From Cunninghamia lanceolata (lineage: Eukaryota; Streptophyta; Pinopsida; Cupressales; Cupressaceae), in contig BSBN01000445.1 in assembly GCA_027924645.1 (NCBI GenBank), forward strand, positions 4,633,001-4,697,000: DNA of 64,000 nucleotides, given 5' to 3'. Each line of letters opens with the position of its first letter. The first letter of the stretch is position 1. This document shows, piece after piece, positions 24,305 to 35,340 of this stretch. The notes below the pieces were generated by a model. It saw nothing but the letters and a program-made list of their open reading frames with translations, had not been told where the DNA came from and did not search any database. The translations under genes were made by a program, and so were the position numbers.

Positions 24305-24532
24305 AATAAGTCATAGGATTGTTTATATATATGCCCATGTACATAAATTTTTTTGGTGAATCTTGGTATGTGGATTTTTTTGAGTTTGGTGCTCAATTAC
24401 AGAAATTGGAACTACTGGACCATAAGGCAATATTCACTCCTGGCTATAAAGTTGTATTACATATACACTCCATTTTGGAAGAATGTGAGATTATGGAATT
24501 GTTACATCCTAAAAGTCTTTTCCATTGATGAC

Positions 24533-24686
24533 AAAGGGGGAGTGAAGAGCAATGAGAAATGAGGAATACAACAAAGGGGGAGCACTGGAGGACAGTGAAA
24601 AGCATAAGTGTACATAGTAAGGGGGAGTTGTTCCGACACTTAGTTATTTTTCACTAAGTGTTGCCATCAATGCCAAAGGGGGAGAT
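24533..24686 (+). promoter_or_regulatory. Array of four PPT-like tracts with a hairpin before the E5 3' LTR
   Basis: aaagggggag at 24533-24542, 24573-24582 and 24675-24684, and taagggggag at 24618-24627. The last adjoins the LTR and is the functional PPT position. Between the third and fourth, acacttagt (24636-24644) and actaagtgt (24653-24661) form a perfect 9-bp stem with an 8-base U-rich loop. Confidence 0.75.
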
Positions 24687-25824
24687 TGTTGGTAAGATAC
24701 ACTGCTATGCATGACAAGTGTTGTCATTGATGGAAACTAAGTCTATCTTACACATCCGCATTACATAATTTGTTCATACCGGAAGTCAAAGTGAAGATTT
24801 GTCTAAGTCTGGGTAGTCAGAAATAGAGCATGTGACAGGGTCCAGTATCTTGGTCTGGATCTCTCTAGTGGTAAATCATAGTGTGCTATGGATCTGAGGG
24901 AGTAATAAGGATTTTTAGGACTATCTAAATCCAAGAATTTAGCCTCCAGTGATGAAATATTCAAAAGTTATAAGCATCTGAGTATCGGGTTCCAGTTAGT
25001 CAGTACAGTCAAAAGAAGAACAAGTCGACTTGGTATTTGATCTTGGTCCAGATGAAGAAAAGTTGTTGGTTAAGTAGTTTGTGGTAATCATTGGTATTGG
25101 CCGACATGATTGATGATTTGAGAACACAAGTTTTTGGTCTGCGTTGTTGATTGTGCACGGATTCCTCCGATAGAGTAGACTTCTTAACAAATGTTCTAAG
25201 TTTTCTTGAAGCTGACTAGAGTTAATTGAATTTCTTGATGTGGATATATATAGCCAATGGATTCGAGTGTTTTGAGGTGTGTGTGTGTGTGAAGTGGTGA
25301 TGGAGTAAGTGTGAAAAAGGTAGAAAGAAGTGTGAAGATAAAGATCTAAGCTTGGATTATGGCCTAAGAGTGAAACAGGGTAGAATAAAGATGAAATGTG
25401 TAAGATCAGTATTCTGTGCTTAACTAGAACTGAACTTCTACATTGGTAGATGCTATTCATCAATTCAAACAATCTGTAATATTCTTGTAATCATCTTTGT
25501 AGGTAGTGAGCCTCTTGGAGCAGTGACCTCTGGGCACTGTGCCCTGAAGGCATATGCCTTCCCCATTTGTAATACTTTTAACAGAGTATAATTTCTTGTG
25601 GGTTAACCCCCACTATGTTTTTTCCCTTAACTGGGTTTCCACGTAAAAATCCTAGTGTTATGTGTGTTGATTATGTTTTTGCTCATGTGTTGTTGATTTA
25701 TGCTTTCATGGTTATATCATTAATTTGTTAATAAGTGAATAAGAAGGTAAATTGCTGCAAGTGATAAAAGTTTTTGTGACAACTGATTCACCCCCCCTCT
25801 CAGTTGTCTACTCTTATTTCAATA
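24687..25824 (+). repeat. E5 3' LTR
   Basis: 1138 bp, TGTTGG to CAATA, clearly the partner of 18189-19330, with scattered single-base differences. It is followed by the TSD gttta and the resumed E2 sequence. Confidence 0.92.
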
Positions 25825-25829
25825 GTTTA

Positions 25830-27018
25830 TGCATAGATTTCATGAATTGATTTGGTTATTATCTTAGAGTAAGATATTCTAACCAAAACTTATATGTTGT
25901 TGATTATCTTAGTAAATCATATCTATGTGTTTGTGAGAACATTTGATGATCATGCCACATGTCACTTTAGGGCATGGGCTTTATGAAAGCTCTTATTCTC
26001 TTGTGTGTTTTCACTTTACCTTAATGTGCTTGATACCAGCAAACAGGATCAACCACTTTAAGGTGGGGGCATATATAATGGTAACTACCTTTTTACTTTT
26101 ACATTGATAAAGTGTGTTTGTGAGCAATGATCTATTGCGTATACCTCATTTTCACTATAAGGCGTCTCCATGATGTAGGTGGGGTTGTATACTTTGACCA
26201 CATGCTTCCTTTTCACTATAATTCATCTCTATGATGCGTGTGGGGTTCCATTTTGAAATCCCTTCTATGGAAGGTGGGATTGTGTATCTCTTGAGCTAGT
26301 GCACATCCTTTTAAACAAAGTCCTCATCGCGAGGCAGGGTTGGATCTTGAGTCATTCACCCTTAAGCGTGTCTTTGGTAGTTGTGGAATAGCATAACTCA
26401 ACCATCAGGTGTGTTTGGCATGTTTTAGATAGTGGAATGTAGTAATGATCTCCTTCCTATCTCCAGTGTTTGTCATGTATAAGACGTGTAGTGTGTCGAC
26501 AACATACTATACGGTGATGTATGCCATGTGTTTTTCGTGTGTTTTATGTCTTCCTTGCTTTTCTTATATGTTTGTGGCATGGTCTAAAGACATGTGGAAA
26601 TGAGCCCCTAACGTTGTATGTGTTTTGTGCATTTTGCATGGTCTAAAGATGTGTGGCGATGAGCCCCCCACACTGTGTGTTTTATTTACTTTCATTAGCA
26701 TAGATATGTAATTGCTTGATCATGTCTTCTCTTCATATCTTCTTTGTGTCTTGAATGGTTGTATTCATGTCTTCTCCACACATTGCATGCTTCCACTATC
26801 TTCTTCATGTATTATGTGCTTCCTTTTTGTATTCACTATGTCTTATGTGATTGTTAAGTGCTTTCTTATGTTTGCCTAAGTCTGGGGGCTAGAAATAATC
26901 CTCCAAACTTAGGGTGTGTCTTCATTTCTGTGTTTAATGTGTTTTGATATGCTTCAACCATAATTTAATTCATGTGTTGAATTGTAGGATCACACACACA
27001 TTAAAGTGGGTGCTAAAT
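25830..27018 (+). other. E2 3' internal region, non-coding with short duplicated segments
   Basis: No gene. Two local duplications: ttcactataa...tcatgatg-type unit twice in 26150-26250 (ttcactataaggcgtctccatgatg against ttcactataattcatctctatgatg in part), and catggtctaaaga unit twice in 26578-26690 with gatgagcccc or aatgagcccc. The last bases before the LTR (aaagtgggtgctaaa) are purine-rich and stand in the PPT position, though degenerate. Confidence 0.6.
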
Positions 27019-28269
27019 GTTATGGATTAAAAAGTGGACACATGCCTTTTTACCTCCTAGTTTAGCTCCTAGATCCCTATGTTAACACTCTACAAAGAAA
27101 AATATTCATCCCGAAGAGAAATCCTGCAAAACCCATGTCAAATGGAAACTAAGGGCCATTTAATGCTTAATTCTAGACCAAAAATGCACCTTGGGACTTG
27201 GGCACCCACACCCAAGTCCACCCTGATTGGTTGGGGTAAAATTTAAATCATCTCAGCATAGGACCTTTAAATCGGTCTCTCTTTATTGGCTCTTTCAATT
27301 AGTTTGTGAATGTTTAACAAGGAAGCATATATAAGTGAGTGTTTGAATTCATTCTGTAATAGGTTGATGATATTAATGTTATGATATTGAGAAAAGAGCA
27401 TTCCAGGCATTCGTTGTGTTATTGTTGTAGATTTGTGTTAGTATTGTGTTTGTTGTAGATTTGAAATCATCATCAATATCCTTATGAGTTGAAGAATCTT
27501 CATCCTCCTAAGGACTTCACCTCCAATGTGACATCATCATTATGTTTGAATCATTTCATCATCATTTGGATTATCTTTATCCTCATCCCTACAAGGGCAC
27601 ACACTCTCTCTAACAATGATGTTGGGAAAGCTTGAATGCTAACCTGGGATTTGACTAGGGTAAATCCCTAAACACCACAACCCCAAAACCCCTTTTCTTC
27701 TTATGTGTACATTACAGGTGTGAGGACTAAAGAAGTGAAGGTATAGGGAGGTTGAGCAAGGGATATTTCAAGATCTGAAAACAAAGTGTGGAAATTCCTT
27801 TGTGGAAGACTTGGGCACCTACCCTAGCATCCTCCAGCTAAATCAGACACTTGATGTAGCATCAGGATATTATTTACAGTATTTTTCCAGTTTTGAGCTT
27901 CCAAAGATTGGGACTTTCTATACTCGGGCAGTATCCCTAGAGTCTTCTATCATTTCAACTTATGTGGAATAGGTTATAACATCTCATTGATCATCCTAGT
28001 ACTTTCAAATCCTAGCTTTCCATTGTTGTTTGTATATTATAAGTTGTTTATCTCATATCTAGGGTTTTACTCATATTTAACCTAGGGTTTGATAAAAAGC
28101 TTGGTTGAATTACATCTTTCCATAGCAAACAAGAGCACAAAATCAGTAGTTGAATCCTCTTGCATTTTGTAGTGACTTAGCTTGGTTTTGTCCTTGAGTG
28201 TTATAGTGGAAGAAGGTTTGATCTTATGTACATGCATGCATTCATCCTCTCTCTTTTTACCACTTAACA
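27019..28269 (+). repeat. E2 3' LTR
   Basis: 1251 bp, TGTTATGGA to CCACTTAACA. It keeps catatataag (27326-27335), a good TATA box, in a segment missing from the 5' LTR. Confidence 0.88.
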
Positions 28270-29378
28270 GTCTTTTTGAGTCAGTCCTTTATGCACAAGA
28301 CACATCATCACCATGGTCTTTATACCTTGTTACATAATGTCTAGTGCTATATCAAATTATATGGTTGCTCACCTAATACAGCATAAAGTATTCTTCCTCC
28401 ATTTCATCCATCCTTTTTCTTTCATCCATTTCCTCAACCTACTCCATTTTATCTATTTCAAGAGCATACCCATGTTCTTCAAGTGTGCCTATCCTCTTGA
28501 GGGGGCACCCCATCCCTAAGTCACTCCTCCTCACCACTCCTCTAGGTGGTTGGGGCATCTGTTTTCATCCAAACCTTATCTTCTTTGAAATGATGTTACT
28601 TATCTTAGTCACAACTTCATCTAAAAGAGGGGAAAAATATAAACACCTAAAATTGACCATATTCTTAGAACACCTCTAACAACATCTTTTGATACCACCT
28701 TATGTCAATCTTGCAACATATTTGTCCTAGACCCTTTCATGTCTCTTTCCATAATCCAATTAATTAAGTAAATTATATTTATTTAATTAAGTCATTTACC
28801 ATAGTTCCCAAATTAATTAAATAAATTCTATTTATTTAATTAATTCATTTCCTCCATCACCTAGATTAATTAAATAAATTTTATTTATTTATTTATTTTA
28901 TCCTTACACATCATTTCTCTCTAATAATTAATTAAATAATTTTATTATTTGATTAATTTCCACTTGTCCTCATCCTCATCCTCTTACACAAATAATAAAT
29001 GAGAGTCTCAAAAGTCAAACTAACTTTTCATCTCCACCACTCATTTCATACTACATCTCTCAATCTCAATCGTTCACATGAAGATGCCCTAGAGATTTCC
29101 ATCCTTATCCCTAATTCATCTCATCAAATTTTAACCATCCATTTCATATTTCACCTCTTAATCTCAATCATCCATTACGCTTCTTAATCTCAACCATCCA
29201 TTGCACCTCTTAATCTTATCCCTCCATTCCTCATATCAAAGATCTATAAATCAAACATCAACCAAACCATTTTTAGGTCTCCAAGTGATGCAAAGTTATG
29301 TTGTCAAAGTGAGCAACTGACATATCAAAATATTCATCAAATATCATTGGAGCATATCCACCATGTCCATGGTGAAAC
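28270..29378. other. Unassigned DNA between E2 and E6
   Basis: No gene recognised. The short plus-strand frames (for example 28313-28519) are hydrophobic and without motifs. It contains the AT-rich palindromic repeats listed separately and a run of cattccat/ctcttaatctcaaccatcca words at 29130-29215. Confidence 0.5.
28760..28905. repeat. AT-rich palindromic repeats, three units about 50 bp apart
   Basis: The best unit has perfect 15-bp arms: aattaattaaataaa (28811-28825) and tttatttaattaatt (28831-28845) around five bases. A unit at 28760-28790 has one mismatch, and a partial unit starts at about 28864. It could form cruciforms. Such sequence is common in plant LTRs and matrix-attachment-like DNA, and its origin here is unknown. 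Confidence 0.75.
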
Positions 29379-30812
29379 TGTTGAAATGCACCAGGCAACT
29401 AAGAGGGGGGTGAATCAGTTGTCTTCAAAACTTTGACAAATTATGAATGTTAACACATCAAACACTTGTTCATTGTTATTCAAATTTAATCATAAAAGCA
29501 TGAAATAAGAAACTCAACACAACAACATCATCAACACATGAGACACCAGGTTTTTACGTGGAAAACCCTAAAAGGGAAAAACCACGGTGGGTGTTGGCCC
29601 ATAGAAATATATATGTTATAACAATACAGAAAAATAGAGTCTTACTGCCTTAGGCCTCATTGCCAAGATCAGCTCATTACCAAGGATTGCTAAACTAATT
29701 TGATAGCATCTACTCCATGCCTGGGTTTAGTTCCATTGAAACACAGTATAACTCATTTGCTCTACTCTTTTTACACCTTTGCACTTATCTCTTCATTTTC
29801 ACACTCCTATATTTTTTGCAACTACTTTACATGCTTTTATACAATTCATCGACCTCGGAATGTACATCAAGGTCAGCATTTCATTCATCAACCATTAGAA
29901 CAATCTCTAAGGTTGGCATTACAAACATACATAGAAATAGGTCTGGACCTAAATAAAATTAGCTAAGGAAAAGATGTATGCAAATCATGTTATGCCTTCG
30001 TTGGGACTCAAATGCAATCTTCCATGCCACGATATGCTTCCATAATCTTTGATGTATCTCCAAAAGTAGTGAAAACAACCAAGCTGGCCAACACTAGTGT
30101 TAATACTAAGTCTTCTAAGAACAGTCTTTATCCATGATCCGAATTTCTCTTTGCGGACCTATCCAAAGGTAGGAACATGATCAGGAGACATCCATAAGCA
30201 CATTGTAATCACCAAGAACATCCATACAACCTTAAACCAATTTGTCAGGAGGATTCTTCAAACCGAAGTACTTAAACAACATTGTCAGCCACTGTCATAA
30301 AGAAAAGATTGCTTGCAAACCACCAAATCACAAACCATTGGAGTTGAAGGCACTTGTTATCACTTTCAACTTGATTCTAGAACCGTAGACTAACATACTT
30401 AACTCTAGAGGAATGCGGAGCATAATACATTCTCCCTGTCACCACCAAATATATAGAAAAGCAATTTTCACTTTGATGAACATAACTCGCTCAAATCTTC
30501 ATACCAGAGGCTCAAACTTGGAACATAGAATCTTCAAACATGTATCTAAATAACTTCCAATCTGTAGATAAAGATGTTCATTCTACAAAAAATGTGGAGC
30601 AATCTGTTAGACTGTTTCTTCTGTAGACAAAGATACTCTGCAACACACTGTTTCCACCGGATGAGCAAATTTTCTCAATATCCTCAATATTAGGATCTCC
30701 AACACTTATCAAAGCATCTAACTTATATCAAAACAAGAGTATAGTTGACACTAATGACAACACTAATATGTTGACATCAATGACAACACCGGTTAAGCAC
30801 ATACTTGCAACA
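29379..30812 (-). repeat. E6 3' LTR (left on the map)
   Basis: 1434 bp. Arms CAACTAA (29396-29402) and TCAGTTG (29415-29421) flank the G-rich box; the one mismatch becomes a G-U pair on the element transcript. The ENE-like structure is at 29558-29585: GTGG-aaaa-CCCT...AGGG-aaaaa-CCAC. Confidence 0.92.
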
Positions 30813-31054
30813 ATCTCCCCCTTTGTCATTGATGCAACATATGCTGTGAAAAACTGTAAAGACCATCAAGACAAGATTCTCCCCCTTTTTCTTTACACAT
30901 TTGCACTCCTTCTTCTCTGAGTTTTTTACATTATTTCTCTCCCCCTTTGACATCAATGGCAAAGGGCACATACTTGCCCGTTGCTACTCTGATCCTATTG
31001 AACTTTCTTTGTTATCAACACTCTATTTATCAGGAACATCTAGCTACTCCCCCT
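30813..31054 (-). promoter_or_regulatory. PPT array of E6
   Basis: atctccccctttg directly at the LTR (30813), then ctcccccttttt at about 30878, ctccccctttg at about 30938 and ctccccctgag at about 31047. On the element strand these are four purine tracts in 240 bp before the 3' LTR, the same pattern as in E5 and E11. Confidence 0.75.
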
Positions 31055-31133
31055 GAGAGGTAGCCCTCAAAACATCAATCCAAATCAAAGAATGAGGCTT
31101 TGAGCACCATTGGACTAATGCATTCTATGCATC

Positions 31134-34100
31134 TTAGTTTAGAGCAGAAGGGGTAATGATCCCTAACTTTTCTTTGAGATACTCAAAAGTATCCTTAGGT
31201 AGAGGCTTAGTGAAAATATCTGCAATCTAATCCTTTGTGGACACATATTCAATCTTTACTTCATTCTCTGTCACCTTTTCTCTTAGAAAGTGATACCTTA
31301 TAGATATATGCTTTTTTCTTGAGTACATCACTAGGTTCTTTGAAATGTTTATAGCACTTGTATTGTCACAAAAGATTGCAACTGGATCTTCATACACAAC
31401 TCTTATGTCCTTCAAAGTTTGCTTCATCCATAACACTTGAGTGCAACAACATGCTACTGCAATATACTCTGCTTCTATAGTTGACAAAGATATTGAATCT
31501 TGCTTCTTGCTTAGCTATGAAACTAATCTATTACCCAAGAAGAAAGTGCCTCCACTGTACTTTTTCTGTCATCAACATCTCCAGCTCAATCTGCATCTGT
31601 ATAAGCACTAACAGTGAAATCATTATCCTTTGGATACCATAATCCATGATCTAGTGTGCCTTTTAAATACCTCAAGATTCTCTTAACTGCCATCACATGT
31701 GACTCTCTTGGATCAATTTCAAATCTTGCAAAAAGACAAACTACATGCATTATATCAGGTCTGATTTGAATTAGATAAAGAAATCCTCCAATCATGGATC
31801 TATACCTTTTCTAATCAGGCTTGGGTGATTCATCATTTTTTCTCAACTTGTATCTAGTTACCATAGGAGTACATACCAATTTAGAGTCTTCCATCCCAAA
31901 CTTCTTCAACAACTCTTTCACATACTTAGACTGAGATATGAAGCTTCCTTTATCTGATTGATTAATTTACAAACCCAAAAAGAAATTCATTTCACCAAAC
32001 ATAGACATCTCAAACTCATTTTGCATTTCACCTGCAAACTTCATGCACATACCTTCATTCCCTCTAAAGATAATGTCATCAACAAAGACTACAACAATTA
32101 GGATATGATTATCATTGATTTTGAAATACAGATTGTTGTCTGCAGTACCTTTATAGAACCCTAATTGCAACAAATAGTTGTCTAGCCTTGCATACTAGGC
32201 TCTGGGGCTTGCTTCAGTCTATACAATGCTTTCTTTAATCTATACACCATATCACCTTGTTTTGATAATTGACATCCTTCCATTTGTTCAATGTAGACCT
32301 CTTCTTCTATCTCACCATTCAAAAATGTAGACTTAACATCCATCTGGTACATTTTGAAGTCTTTGAATGCTCCAAATGCCAAAAACATTCTAATTGCTTC
32401 AATTCTTACCACAAGAGCATAGGTTTCCTCGAAATCTATTCCTTCAACCTGAGAATATCCTTTTCATACCAATCTTACTTTATTCCTTACTACTCCATTC
32501 TCATTCATCTTGTCTCTTAAAATCCATTTGGTACCAATCACATTCTTATCAGCAGGTCTAGGAACCAGTTCCCAAGTTTGATTCTTTTCTATCTGCATCA
32601 ACTCCTCTTCCATATATTTTACCCAATTTTCATCATTGCATGCTTCATTCATAGTTTTAGGTTTAACTTTTGAAAGAAAACAGTAATTCACTTGTCCTTC
32701 ATTAGCTATTTTCCTTGTTAATACCCCTTTTCTTTTGTCCCCTATAATTTGATCTTCAAAATGATTGATTCTTACATACCTGGGAGTCTTAGTAGCACTT
32801 TTTGAAGCCTTTTCTTCTTCATCTTGACTATCTTCTTGTTCAACTTTTTCCTCATTTGTTATAGCAGTAGGTTCATCTAATTCATAGCCACTCAAATCTG
32901 ATATTTTTTCCTTGTCTTCATCAACCTTCACATTAGCACTCTCAATGATCTTCTTCAATCTCTTACTGTAGCACTGGTAAGCCTTACTCTTGGTAGAGTA
33001 TCCAAGGAAGATTCATTCATCACACCTAGCATCAAATTTGCCTAGATCTTCTTCTCTTCTAATATAACATTTGCTACCAAAAACTTTGAAATATCTCACT
33101 ATAGGAGCTCTTCCATACCATAATTCATAAGGAGTTTTAGCATTGTTACCTTTAACTTGAGCTTTGTTTAGGATGTACACAACAGTATGTATGGCTTCTC
33201 TCAAGTATACTTCTGGTAGGTTAGATTCCTTCAACATAGTCCTAGCAGCCTCTTGAACTGTCCTATTTTTCCTTTCAACAACTTCATTCTGCTAAGGAGT
33301 TCTAGGTGCAGACAATTATCTTTTTATCCCTTCTTCTTCATAAAAAATATTGAATTCATTTGATGTGAACTTACCCCCTCTATCAGACCTCAAGCATTTG
33401 ATCCTTAGCTCTAACTCATTCTCAACCATTGCCTTGAAAACTTTGAACTTGTCTAGGGCTTCAAATTTTTCTTTTAGAAAAGTAACCCAAGTCATTCTAG
33501 AATAGTCATCAATAAGCAACATAAAATACCTAACACCTTGCAGACTTTTTGTTCTTGTGGGACCACACAAATCTGTATGTACTAGCTCCAGCAATCTAGC
33601 AGAGAATTATTCTTTGCTTTTAATACTTGTTTTTGTTTGTTTCCCAAATTGACACTCCTTGCAAATGGTTTTGGTCAGTTTCACAAATTTAGGCAGATCT
33701 CTTATAACATGTGCAGAGCTTATCTTCACCAAATTGTCAAAATTGATATGACACATCCTTCTATGCCACAGCCAACTCTCATCTGTCTAAGCCAATAAAC
33801 AATAATTATTAGTTCCTCTTAATTGGTAAATGTTACCTTTGGTCTTCTTACTGGTAGAAATCACTGTTTCAAAGTTTTCCATGATCTTGCACCCATTATC
33901 TTTGAATCTTAGATCACAACCTTTTTCACACATCTAACCAACACTCAAAAGATTATGCTTCAAACCCTTCACATATAGGACATTATCAGTGTTGTGCTTT
34001 CCATCAAAAGAAATAGATCCTTTTCCACAAATCTTACCAGCTGCATTATCTTCAAACCTAACTAGTCCTCCATCATACTTTTCCAAATTCACAAACTTAC

Positions 34101-35201
34101 TTTTGTCACCGATCTTGTGATGTGAGCATCCACTATCAATAATCCATTCATCCTTATCTTTCTCAACCTGAACAGCCAAAGAACTTTCTTCCACTAGTTT
34201 TTCTTCCTTTACATAGCTAGCAAGATTAGTAGACATAGGTTCTTCTTTAATTGAAATAAACAAGAACTCATTTGTACTAGTACTAGAATCATCAGATTCA
34301 TCATCTATCACACCTTCATCATCAAGATATCTAACATAGTAGCATTTCTTTGGAACCTTAGGTCTATTCTCAAATCTTTTTCTATTCCTTTCGATTCTCT
34401 CAGGACATCTAGAAGCATAGTGACCAACCTTACCACATGTAAAACATTTGAAAGGTAATTTACCTTTGAACTTACCAGAACCTCTTTGCAGTCTATCAAC
34501 AAAGTTTTCTTCAATTTCATCAAGCTCATCATCAGGTTCCACCTTGTACTTTTCAGCTCTGGAGATCTTCCCTGAAGTACTGGCTTTGAAATCAGTCTTA
34601 ATCGTTGACAGAGCATCACCAAGTTCTCTCATCTCAAAGACTATAGCTTTCCTAGCAGCTGATCCTTGGTGACCTCTTTCACAGTCATTACTTCTTCAAT
34701 TGCAACTACCTTGTGACTGTAGGATTTAGGTAATGACCTAAGAATTTTCATCACAACTTCCTTCTCAATAGTTCCTCCCATACCTTTGATTCCAATGACA
34801 AGTTCATCAACCTTTTGCATGTAGGATGTTATGTTTTCATCTTCGCCCATCTTTAAACCTTCATATTTAGCTTTCATTCCCTGTAATTTGGCACTCTTTA
34901 CAGATTCATCTCCTTCATACAGATTTTCCAAGTTTTCCTAGACTTCTTGAGTAGTTTCATAATCCATGACCTTTATCAAGTCAGTGTCAGTCAATGCACT
35001 TAACAGAGCATCTCTAGCTTTTATATTTAACTCTTATTCTTTGATTTCATCTTCAGTTGTCAGACCATTTGGAGGCATGGTATATTTAGTCTCTGTCACT
35101 TTCCATACTCTATAACCAATACAAAGAAGATGGCTTTTCATGTGTATCTTCCAGGTCACATAATTCATTCCATCAAATTGTGGAGCCTCCTTGTAAGACA
35201 T
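31134..35201 (-). pseudogene. gag-pol: E6 gag-pol polyprotein, degenerate copia type
   Basis: Reads from ATG at 35201 (MSYKEAPQFDGMNYVTW) to a stop at 31134, about 1355 codons. Gag with UBN2-type start (35201-34640); intact CCHC knuckle CFTCGKVGHYASRC near 34403-34449; protease WIIDSGCSHHK near 34136-34152 with DSG kept; integrase core DLCGPTRTKS and DDYSRMTWVTFL (33594-33316), then the ELWYGRAP region (33237-33013); reverse transcriptase from 32958 with NQTWELVPRP, MDVKSTFLNGEI (32340) and FVDD (32075-32086); RNase H with EAEYIAVA and RKKHISIRYHFLR (31487-31134). About ten stops, several from TGG or CAG/CAA codons turned to TAG/TAA. It is better preserved than E3. In life it would have made all enzymes needed by E5, E10 and E11, which share its PBS and PPT style. 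Confidence 0.94.
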
Positions 35202-35245
35202 CCTGGATCTACCTCAAGCTGTTAAGCTTACCTCTGAGGAACTTA

Positions 35246-35259
35246 GCTCTGATACCAAT
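35246..35259 (-). other. E6 primer-binding site
   Basis: gctctgataccaat, reading ATTGGTATCAGAGC on the element strand, directly beside the right LTR. Confidence 0.93.
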
Positions 35260-35340
35260 TGTCGAAATGCACCAAACAACTAAGAGGGGGGGTGAATCAG
35301 TTGTCTTCAAAACTTTGACCACTTATGAACATTAACACAT

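Larger units (their letters stand above)
18189..25824 (+). mobile_element. E5: LTR element without pol, carrying ORF1 and an unknown ORF2
   Basis: LTRs 18189-19330 and 24687-25824 are flanked by a perfect TSD gttta (18184-18188 and 25825-25829). PBS attggtatcagagc (19331-19344) and PPT aaagggggagat (24675-24686) adjoin the LTRs. Between them lie ORF1 (coiled coil plus four CCHC knuckles) and ORF2 (about 1100 codons, unknown). There is no protease, integrase, reverse transcriptase or RNase H. The PBS, PPT and LTR boxes are of the copia type seen in E6 and E11. E10 has the same two ORFs in the same order, so the layout is a family trait and not a single deletion. Confidence 0.92.
4464..28269 (+). 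mobile_element. E2: gypsy-type LTR element carrying gag only, split by E3 and E5
   Basis: Two LTRs in the same orientation (4464-5650 and 27019-28269) both start TGTTATGGA and end CCACTTAACA. Flanking pentamers are gtttt on the left and gtctt on the right, a TSD with one change. Inside are a PBS, a gag split by E3, and a 3' region split by E5. After removing E3 and E5 the element is about 7.2 kb. I see no protease, reverse transcriptase, RNase H or integrase, so it would depend on another element. The gag resembles that of the Tat/Ogre branch of Ty3/gypsy. Confidence 0.85.

Noticed and set aside
24996..25472. Minus-strand open frame of 158 codons, with a similar one at 18612-18974
   Set aside because: Both lie antisense in the paired LTRs of E5. 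Their similarity follows from LTR duplication and not from selection on a protein.
28760..28905. MITE made of AT palindromes
   Set aside because: No terminal inverted repeats with flanking TSD can be delimited.
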